Part shown: one piece after another, positions 56,866 to 64,000 of the stretch | Layout: each line of letters opens with the position of its first letter | Position numbering within the stretch: the first letter of the stretch is position 1 | Origin: Massospora cicadina | Lineage: Eukaryota > Entomophthoromycota > Entomophthoromycetes > Entomophthorales > Entomophthoraceae | Length of the DNA: 64,000 bases | Assembly (NCBI GenBank): GCA_022478985.1 | Contig: JAKSZP010000001.1 | Span: 868,001 to 932,000, forward strand | Direction: 5' to 3' | Program-made: the position numbers and the translations under genes | Notes under the pieces: generated by a model | What the model was told of the DNA's origin: nothing | Seen by the model: the letters and a program-made list of their open reading frames with translations, nothing else | The model's database searches: none

Positions 56866-57758
56866 TGTCAAGAGAGTATCTGTAACTCTCTCATTCCCAG
56901 CAAGGTGATTTGGGATGCAAACCCACATTGCTAGGGAACTAGCTGTTAGAAGAATGGGAAGATAAGCACCTCAAGCAGTGCCCATGCAAAAGGTACCCCA
57001 GGCAAGTGTATAAATATCAACATAAAATACCAGGTAAGTAAGAAACAACACTGCTTGAGTGGACCCCAGAGGGGCGTTCATAATCAAGTGTGGCTTGATG
57101 TCAGGGGTTTTGGGTGCCTCGATCTGGAGGGGACCTGGGTGGCCCACAGGTGCCCCTGGGATTTTGGTAAATTGTGAGATAAGGTAGTGGCCCACATGGT
57201 TGGAGACCTCCCCAAAGAGGTCCACAACCAGGGTTGCCCAAGGAACCATTGTAAAAACGTAAAATAATGGGGTGTTTTTATTAAGAAAGTCAATCAACAA
57301 GGAGTGTTGATCACAAAAACCTATTTAAAATGAATTGGGGAAATTTGGGTTCTGCAGAAATGAGCCCAAGCCTTGACGTTCCAATAAACAGATGCTTCCG
57401 TCCATTTTGGTAAAATACACCAAAAGTGCCTTCACTTGAGTAATTGATTGAAGCCTTATTTTACCAGAAGTTAAAATCTCATAGCTGGAGTGAAACTCGA
57501 ACCCTTGCTTTCCAACCAAGCTAATTGAACCGTCCTTATTAAAAATGTAAATTGTTCGTTTTAAGGCCTGAGCTGAAATAAGAGGCTGGGCGTTTTGCAC
57601 ACCATTAGTATCAACCTGGGCTTGCTTGGCTTGCACCCAGCGTTGATCTAAAGTGTGCTTCAAGTCAGGAAGAGCCTAAAGATTCATCTTCTGGGCCTCC
57701 TGTCACACAGCCTTGTCCCTAGCATCAATGCCTACTATCATGTCATCCAACCATGACA
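56866..57758 (-). repeat. 3' LTR of element E2 (893 bp)
   Basis: TGTCAAGAGAG...CAACCATGACA on the plus strand. On the minus strand: U3 frame 57745-57325, TATA-like TTTAAATA (about 57322-57329), priming-complement GTTGATTGACT (57288-57298, about 30 bp from the TATA), ATG of the leader frame at 57249. Polypurine tract GGAGGAGAGGGTAA at 57759-57772. Confidence 0.93.
57325..57745 (-). CDS. U3-encoded frame of E2 (about 140 codons)
   Basis: Reads MSWLDDMIVGIDARDKAV from the LTR edge, then LPDLKHTLDQRWVQAKQ, IFNKDGSISLVGKQGFEFHS, IRLQSITQVKALLVYF, ending at a TAA that overlaps the TATA-like box. Two stops (TGA near 57703, TAG near 57665). E1 LTRs keep the same protein pattern (LPDLKHTIDQRWVKV; NKNGS..EQG.E.H..EI; LQSIT). 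Unknown function; not a domain I recognise. It could be the C-terminal tail of Pol or an accessory protein. Confidence 0.5.
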
Positions 57759-59155
57759 TTACCCTCTCCTCCTTCTTGGGCTCCACCCCCTCCAGGGGCG
57801 TTCGATAAGGAGAAATTCTTATGTGCTGGTGGCAACTTCATAGCAGCAACGGCTGGCTTTGGCTGAGATCCTGCCGCCTCAGGGAAATGATTAAGAAATG
57901 ATTTGATCAGGTCTTGGGCATGTACACAATCCCGTGCTGGAACCCAGCTGTTCTCTGCTGCGTCAAACCCTTTCCATGATACCAAGTACTCAAGACGTTG
58001 CTTAACCTGGCGGGAGGCTACTATTTCCTCCACTTCCCATTCCGGTGCCCCATCCACAAGATAAGACTCAGGGGTCACAGGAGGAGGGCCCTCAAACAGG
58101 GTCAACTTGCTTTCATGGAAGATGGAGAAGATCCAAAACGCTGAGGAAAGATCCAACTGGTATAAGGCATATCCTACCTTTCTAACTACCCGGTAAAGAC
58201 CAATCCTCTTTGGACCCAGTTTTTTGCATGGCTGCTTGATAGGGATGTTGTGAGCATCAAGCATCACAAGATCCCCTTTCTTGTATGCTGGACCCACTCG
58301 GCGCTTTCCATTGGCATTCTCCTTATAAACCAGCATAGCCACCTCCAAACTTGTAGACACCCCTTGATGGACCTTCTTGAGAGTCTTAGAAAAGTCCAGC
58401 ACTGCTTCCACTTTAGAAACACAGCTGGGCTCCATGTTAAACGCAGGGTTAAAGCCGTGGTTAGCAAAAAAGGGTGAACAACTGATTGAGGAATGCAAAG
58501 TGTTGTTGTAACTAAACTGGGCCATGGGAAGGTGAGGAACCCAATCTGAATGGTCTGCGGTGGTGTAATAACGCAGAAATTGTTCCAAGCACTGATTCAA
58601 TCGCTCAGTCTGCCCATCTGATTGGGGGTGATATGCCGTTGAATGGCAGGGGCAGATCTGAAGAGTCTTACACAACTCTTCCCAAAAGATGGAGGTGAAC
58701 TGGGGTCCCCAGTAACTAATGATTTCTTGAGGAGCCCCATGAAGTGCAAATACATGGGAGACGAAAAGCCTAGCCATTTCAGCGGCAGTTATAGTTGTTT
58801 TGCAAGGAATAAAGTGAGCAAACTTTGTAAAGCGGTCCACCACCACCATGATTGCATCATACCCATCTGAAACGGGTAACTCCACAATGAAATCCACTGA
58901 TAAGGAACTCCAGGGCCCTTCAGCCTTTTGGACTGGTACCAGCAACCCTGCTAAAAGTTGCCAATTGGGTTTCATCTGATTGCAGATCAGGCACTCTTTG
59001 CAGTACCACCCTACCTGAATGGGCAAGCCCTTCAAATTGTAAGTGCGTCGTATCAACTCCAAGGTTTTTGCTTTTCCAGGATGACCAATGGTGATTCCGT
59101 CATGATGGTCCTGGATGATCTCCAGGCGCAGTGGTCCAGCAGGAACCCATAGGCG
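57743..59155 (-). pseudogene. pol: E2 integrase and chromodomain, catalytic Asp lost
   Basis: 439 open codons from 59062, plus upstream sequence to the TGA at 59165. Zinc-binding part: GHPGKAKT, YCKECLICNQMK (58975-59000). DDE core: [14 protein letters not shown] (first Asp, about 58885), EIISYWGPQFTS (58720) where the family has SDRG, so the second Asp is Tyr, and HPQSDGQTER (58610) with Glu. Then GPY-like GPKRIGLYRVVRKVG and FHESKLTLFEG. Chromodomain: RLEYLVSWKGFDAAENSWVP (57930-58000). The Ala/Pro-rich tail ends just inside the LTR (NVMVG). Function by family: integration and chromatin targeting, here disabled. Confidence 0.88.
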
Positions 59156-59164
59156 CCCCTGATA

Positions 59165-60163
59165 TCACACCATCTCATCCTTCATGTGATATCCCCTGGA
59201 TAAGTCCTCCTGATTCAGAGCACTCTTAGCGAGAACAACAGCATATTCAGTTGATAATGGCTGAGAAAGAACTACCTTCCTAAACATGCTATATTTTGCT
59301 GCATTTTCCAAAGGAATGAGCGCTGGCGTATGTACCGTGGACTTAGGAAGTTGAGGCAGAATCATACTTGAGGGAATTATCAACTGAGTGTTGTGAATCT
59401 CTACCTCCTTTGGATTGGGAGCCAAAGCAGGGTTGCAGCTCAAAGCATCCGCAAAACCATTCTCCTTGCCCTTGGTGAACTCATAGGAAAATGTAAATAG
59501 GGTAAGGGTCTCATGCCAACGCGTCTGACGTGGTGTTAAAATATGTGGAGCATGGTAATACAACAGGGCCCAGTGGTCAGTGTGTACCCAGAATGGTTGG
59601 GAAGAGCCATGTAAGTGGTGACGCCAATAAATCAACGCCTCCACCACTGCTAATAACTCCTTGTCATAAACGGCGTAGTTTAACTCATGTAGAGACATTT
59701 TCCTAGAAAAATATTCCACTGGATGCTCAGACCCATCTTCCCCCACTTGTAACAGGGCAGCCGCAATGGCAAAGTTGGAAGCATCTGAGGACGCAATGAA
59801 CTCCTTGGCAGGGTCAACATGGCGAAGGATGGATGTAGATAACAAGGTGCACTTCACCGCTTGGAACGCATCCTCCAAAATGGGGGACCACTGAAGCATC
59901 TTAGCCCCGCTAGCCTTATATAAGGGGGCTGCCATCTCGGAGAGACTGGATGTGAACTTATTGAGGAACATACACGTCCCCAAAAAACTCCTCGATTTCT
60001 TGACAGAGGTGGGTGTAGGCCACTCCCAAATAGCCTTTTCTTTGTCTGGAGTTATCATATGGCCCTGGTAAAAAACGACGTTACCCAGAAAAGTAACCTG
60101 AGACTTGAAGAATTTGCACTTTCTAATCTTGAGGGTAAGGCAAGCAGCCCTCAATCTCTCCAC
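59165..60163 (-). pseudogene. pol: E2 RT end and RNase H
   Basis: 332 open codons: the RT thumb (LGTCMFLNKFTSSLSEMAAPLYK), then the RNase H with SSDASNFAIAAALLQVGEDG, VEYFSRKMSLHELNYAVYDK, EALIYWRHHLHGSSQPFWVH and NGFADALSCNPALA. Bounded by TGA at 60164-60169, where E1 has Trp, and TGA at 59165, where E1 has Trp. Confidence 0.85.
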
Positions 60164-61140
60164 TACTTGTCAAAGGTGAACTGCATGTGACTCAGGATCA
60201 GGGGAAAACACCAGAATGTCATCCATGTAGGCAACCGCACATACCACCAACAAGTCTCCCAACGCAGCATCAATGCGGCGTTGAAAGATGGCAGGGGCAT
60301 TCTTAAGCCCAAAAGGCATAACCCAGAACTGAAAATTCATTTTCTGGTATGGAATGCGGTTAACCATTCCTGGCCCTTCTTTATCCAGATTTGATTGAAC
60401 GCATTGAGGCAATCCAGCTTGGAGAAGACCTTTGCCTTCTCCACATAACGCGCAATCTGGGAATCTAAAGGGATGGGATGGAGGTCAGGTACCGTCACAT
60501 TGTTTAAGTTTCCATAATTGACACATGGACATAAAGTTCCATCTGCCTTCTCCACAAAAAGCAGTGGGGAGCAAGCTGGGGAGGTACGCTGAAAAATGGC
60601 ACCCTTAGCCAACTGCTCCTTCACCCATACATCTAGAACCTCCTCCTCCCGGACAGTCAATGGGTATATGGGAGAAGAAATATGCACCAGATCCACAGTA
60701 AGTTTAGATTCACAATCAAACTCGGAACGTTCTGATAGCGTACTAGCTGAAGCTGCATCAAAGGAAGATGCCAACTCTTTTAAACAAGAAAGTAAAGAAA
60801 GTTCCACAGGGAGCTTCGGCAAAGGGGCAAGATATGAACTGGGAATATTGGGCCAATGGGGTAATTTACCTGGGGCGTTATCCTCTGACAAAGGAACATT
60901 CAACTGGTGACCATTAGTTAAAAACAAGGTTAGAGTGTTTTCTTTTAAATTTGTTCTGAAATCAAACTTTTGCCACCACTCAACCCCCAAAATGATGGGA
61001 AACAAGAGGTTTTTGATAGCTTGAAACTGGTCAGACAATAGATAAGAACCTATTTGGAAATTGACTAGCTCCATGATAATCAGTGTGGGAATACCTTGAG
61101 ATGCCCCACCCCTAACCATACCACCTGGTGAGTAACTCAA
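60164..61140 (-). pseudogene. pol: E2 protease end and reverse transcriptase
   Basis: 60337-61140 (267 codons) holds the flap-side region (VRGGASQGIPTLIIMELVNF), a linker, then RT: KGAIFQRTSPACSPLLFVEK, CVNYGNLNNVTVPDLHPIPL and KVFSKLDCLNAFNQIW. A frameshift near 60370 leads to 60170-60412: MPFGLKNAPAIFQRRIDAAL and VAYMDDILVFSPD with intact YMDD (60219-60230). Confidence 0.87.
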
Positions 61141-61188
61141 CTAAAGGTAGTTAGCAAGATTTTGATCAATAAAATTATTTGAAGCACC

Positions 61189-61761
61189 AGTATTGTCACA
61201 GGCGGGGATCCCAGACCCCATCTGTTTCATCCTGGAAATGCCCACGCGGCGGCATTCCAGGCGGGCAACCTAACCAGACAGACTTAGGCACAGGCGAGGC
61301 GAACCTTTTCTCATCAAATCTCAGAAATGCCCATGCGGCGGCAAATGGAGTGATGAGGCCGGACTGTCACTAATATGAGGTCCCCTATCACAAACCCAAA
61401 CCCGAAAATATTAGGTAAGTGAGGAGCGACACCTCAAAAGAACTTTGTTTTTATTTTAAAAATAATAAAAGACTGAACCGGAGGGGACCAAGGCCAAGAC
61501 TTAGAATTCCAAATTGGAATTCGAGAAGGTCAGGTTCAGCTTTTATAAAGTCACTTCCAAGGAGCCTCTCTGATTCATTTCTTAAGCCTGCTGAGCTTAA
61601 GGAATGGTCAGAGTGGCTCAGCCCAGCCCTCCGAGTCTGACCACCCACTCCACCATACCCAACAATTCCGATTGGTTCAGTTTGAATTAACCAAACGAAC
61701 CAATCAGAATGTAACATTTGGAAATTCATCCTTTCAGATGATTTCCGTTCATTACAAGTAT
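61189..61761. mobile_element. Solo LTR inside the E2 protease (563 bp)
   Basis: TGTCACAGGCGG...GTTCATTACA (61194-61756), with AGTAT on both sides (61189-61193, 61757-61761). Removal rejoins the protease codons GTG-GAT-ACT-GGT-GCT (V-D-T-G-A). Contains a GC-rich direct repeat, AATGCCCACGCGGCGG / AATGCCCATGCGGCGG (61236, 61325). It matches no other LTR in the window, so it is a further family. Confidence 0.93.
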
Positions 61762-62160
61762 CCACTAAAATCGTTGTGCTGAATTTTCCATAAGAGGATG
61801 TAAGGGTAGCAGTCAACAAGAAATATCCAGAATGGGATTTATTCAACGCAGAAAACGCCATCAACTCACCAGAAAATTCTTCCTCTGACTTGAACAAGCC
61901 ATCAGGGTATGTTTTGGAATCATAGAAGGGGGAAGGATAGTGGTCCACTCTTAATACTGAGGCCACATATCCCACCCCACCTTCCGCAGGTGCATAGACA
62001 TCTTTATATTTATGGCGCAGTTCCTTCTCTACTTCCTGGGAAACCCTAATCATGGTAGGGGTCAAGCGAGGGTTCTCAGGGGTAATCTGATAAACTGAAA
62101 TTGAGTCCTCCTCTAGACCATATGAGCAAATAAACAGTTTGTTTTGAGTTAAATCGCTTG
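61757..62160 (-). pseudogene. pol: E2 protease, N-terminal part
   Basis: 62065 down: TMIRVSQEVEKELRHKYKDV, GYVASVLRVDHYPSPFYD, LMAFSALNKSHSGYF, FSTTILVDT, where the solo LTR interrupts the DTG active site. The other half (GASNNFIDQNLANYL) is at 61140-61190. Confidence 0.85.
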
Positions 62161-63020
62161 CATTATAAAACGCGTTTTTTCATTTGAATGAACCCCCATT
62201 TGTTTTGAGGGTTTGGTGTGTATCATTATCCAGGGCCATCACCCCCAAGCCCGGAGCCAATGCCTCAGTGTGCTCCTTGGAAACGTGTCTGGGAGAAAGA
62301 ATGATAACAGAATCCTTTTTGTTAAGTGCGGGTTTGGACCCTATGATGTTCCCAATTTCCACCAAGATGGGGAGGAAATCAGTGGGAAGCATCTCACGAT
62401 TCAAGGAAAATTCACTAGTTGAGGAGGCGGTATTTATAGGGATGACCATGGGTGACATCATTATGGTGGAATTGACTGAAACTGTTACATCATTCTCAGG
62501 GCTAGACCCCTGTGCAGTTCCAAATTTGGAAGACATCAAAGGATTCGAAGGATAAGATTCCCTCATTTCCAAAGGCGCGCGCAACTTTTTGGCACCCATA
62601 TTTATATGATTCAATCTGATGATGGCCAAATTACCTGGCCCCTTCTGGGTTGGGGCAGAGAAACTACCCCAAAGGATTTCAACAAGTTGATCGAATTTGG
62701 AAGGAGGCGACTGCCAAATTGGGGAGTTTTTGTATTGACATATCCAAGGTCAAACAGAGAAACGCCGTTTTAACCTCTTCAGTTAAGGGCAAAGCCTGGG
62801 CTTTTTTGCAGAATTCACTTAAGTAGACCTTCATCGGATGACCTGCTTGACGCAGAGAAAAGAACTTGAAGAAGGAATGGAAGGAGGCTTCATCAGGTCT
62901 ATTTTGCTCCAAGACCTGTTCCAAACCCCCTATTGCATTCCACAAGAGAGGCTGGGTGCGGAGTACCACAAAAACCCAGTCTCCAGCCTCGGGAGACAAC
63001 TGGGACAATAGATCCACTCC
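62161..63020 (-). pseudogene. gag: E2 Gag core and C-terminal part
   Basis: 62679-63017: MDLLSQLSPEAGDWVFVVL, PLLWNAIGGLEQVL, EASFHSFFKFFSLRQAGHPM: the retrotransposon Gag pattern with FxxFF..R. It reads in the same frame as the leader upstream, one TGA between them (63021). 62180-62629, another frame, is a Ser/Met-rich region without a zinc knuckle. Confidence 0.75.
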
Positions 63021-63755
63021 TCACAAAAGCAGATGAGAACCAGATGAATTGTTCATGTCTAACGAGGGTTTTAGTTCCAGGGAAGCTAAGGCCTGATGAA
63101 TTTCCGCATAAATCTCAGGAGAAAGGTGGGGAATCACAATCTTAGGATCGCGAAAAGTCTGAGACCACCAGGTATGAGCAGGAAGGGTGGGTACTTCCCA
63201 ATTGGTAGTTGCAAGAATAACTCCGAGATGCACCAGTACAAAACCAAATGAGAAAACTGTGGTGAGCACCATCGTGGCAGTGACAAATGGCCAGCGCACC
63301 CAATTTACTAATAAAGAAAGTCCCACACGGATAATTCTTATGTACATATAATAAAAGGGTTGATTGACTAATGTCAAGAGAGTATCTGTAACTCTCTTGT
63401 TCCCAGCAAGGTGATGTGGGATGAAAACCCACATTGCTAGGGAACTAGCCATTAGAAGAATGGGAAGACAAGCACCTCGAGCAGTGCCCATGCAAAAGGT
63501 ACCCCAAGCAAGTGTATAAATAGCAACATAAAATACCAGGTAAGTAAGAAACAACACTGCTTGAGTGGACCACAGAGGGGCATCCATAATCAAGTGTGGC
63601 TTGATGTCAGGGGTTTTGGGTGCCTCGATCTGGAGGGGACCTGAGCGGCCCACAGGTGCCCCTGGGATTTTGGTAAATTGCGAGATAAGGTAGTGGCCCA
63701 CATGGTTGGAGACCTCCCCAAAGAGGTCCACCACCAGGGTTGCCCAAGGAACCAT
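63021..63755 (-). pseudogene. E2 LTR-crossing leader with hydrophobic segments
   Basis: Open from an ATG at 63755 inside the 5' LTR to a TGA at 63021, 244 codons, then Gag in the same frame. It crosses the LTR end (63372) and the priming site (63359-63369). Hydrophobic stretches likely to span a membrane: AVLFLTYLVFYVAIYTLAW, GACLPILLMASSLAMWVF, IRIIRVGLSLLVNW and VLTTVFSFGFVLVHLGVILA. The same start in the left LTR (57249) is open to 56971. E1 keeps the pattern (M-PW--L--DLF-EV; GHPG; GN-RV--TLL-LV-QP; NWEV-TLPAHT) with the frame intact around the LTR end. Function unknown. Confidence 0.6.
63359..63369 (-). promoter_or_regulatory. Self-priming site of E2
   Basis: AGTCAATCAAC on the minus strand, two bases inside the LTR; perfect reverse complement of GTTGATTGACT in the LTR (57288-57298). 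That LTR site lies about 30 bp after a TATA-like box, so it would be at or near the RNA 5' end, the Tf1/sushi arrangement. Confidence 0.72.
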
Positions 63756-63761
63756 TGTAAA
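63372..63761 (-). repeat. 5' LTR of element E2, partial
   Basis: Matches 56866-57260 and stops at GTAAA where LINE-F begins. The rest of the LTR lies beyond the window. Confidence 0.92.
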
Positions 63762-64000
63762 TTTTAAATTTATTGTGGGGAAGGCCGACCATGGGATGGA
63801 CACTTCTGAATATGACTCAGAAGAGACAAAACTTAGTACCAGGGGAGGCACCCCAGAGAAGTGATGCTATCTCTTGTTGCCAGCGGGAACACCACTTATG
63901 GGGAGGTGGAGGAAACGTGTGAAGGGGCCATATCCACAATTGAGCACGTGTGGAGGAAGGGGTCTGATTTGATGAACCAGACTGGGAACCAGGAAGAGAC
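63762..64000 (-). mobile_element. LINE-F: 3' end of a LINE, continues past the window
   Basis: The reverse complement of the LINE-D 3' end: CCGGCCTTCCCCACAATAAA-like tail, GTCCATCCCATGGTCGG, and the ORF2 tail (TGGTTCCCAGTCTGGTTCATC). Same subfamily as LINE-A/D; very close to LINE-D here. Inserted in the right LTR of E2, so younger than E2. Confidence 0.9.

Larger units (their letters stand above)
56866..63761 (-). mobile_element. Element E2: self-priming chromodomain Ty3/Gypsy element
   Basis: Left (3') LTR 56866-57758, right (5') LTR from 63372 and cut at 63761 by LINE-F. Internal 5.6 kb including a 563-bp solo LTR in the protease. Order: LTR-crossing leader, gag, protease, RT, RNase H, integrase, chromodomain. 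A handful of breaks, so it is the least decayed large element here. Inserted in element G. Left flank AGAAT (56861-56865); the right flank is not in the window. Confidence 0.9.

Noticed and set aside
63021..63851. A 276-codon frame that looks like a host multi-pass membrane protein
   Set aside because: It begins in LINE-F 3' sequence and then runs through the E2 LTR and leader. The same text is in the left LTR, so it belongs to the element; only the part from the ATG at 63755 is proposed as coding.

Overview
This window is eukaryotic and is built almost entirely of nested, decayed transposable elements. I find no intact host gene, rRNA gene, functional tRNA gene or CRISPR array. The chromodomain Ty3/Gypsy elements (one family apparently self-priming, as in the Tf1/sushi group), the LINEs with a CCHC ORF1 and a zinc-finger-ended ORF2, the tRNA-derived SINEs, the Helitron-like repeats and a piggyBac-like MITE suggest a large, repeat-bloated genome. 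A fungus with an expanded genome is my best guess, from the kind of chromovirus present. That is inference only; no host gene confirms it.
Layout, left to right. 1-2435: element A (LTR plus gag, minus strand, cut by the window edge) inserted in ORF1 of LINE-C (to about 3500). 3700-4650: a tRNA-like SINE head and a half-LINE 3' end. 4720-5115 and 6735-7445: arrays of a ~64-66 bp satellite. 7452-17520: LINE-A (minus), split by element B (9006-13819), a complete gag-protease-only LTR element with 5-bp target duplications. 17554-26200: Helitron-like repeat H1, split by element C (18468-25808), a complete Ty3/Gypsy element with dead catalytic sites. 26970-32204: LINE-B (minus). 32290-41096: Helitron-like copies holding a SINE (17-bp target duplications) and a solo LTR (G2) that itself holds element E1 (34898-40863). 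41219-43080: a half-LINE without ORF2. 43100-49500: Helitron-like repeat H2, split by full-length LINE-D (44012-49292, plus strand, 17-bp target duplications). 49520-54900: short repeats, MITEs, a SINE and one possible host pseudogene. 54900-64000: chromovirus X broken by element G, G broken by element E2 (56866-63761), E2 protease broken by a solo LTR, and the E2 right LTR broken by LINE-F.
The most notable biology is in the E1/E2 family. An 11-nt stretch in the LTR, about 30 bp after a TATA-like box, is the reverse complement of the sequence 2 nt past the LTR, as expected for Tf1-type self-priming; E2 pairs 11/11, and E1 pairs 9/11 with one compensatory change. In the same family a long reading frame starts inside the LTR just after that site, runs through the LTR end and the priming site into Gag, and encodes several hydrophobic segments. 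It is conserved in protein sequence between the diverged E1 and E2, as is a second frame in U3. Elements A, B and C instead share one tRNA-type primer-binding site, so B (no RT or integrase) was plausibly mobilised by C-like relatives. The SINEs and half-LINEs share the 3' ends of the LINEs, which would explain their mobilisation.
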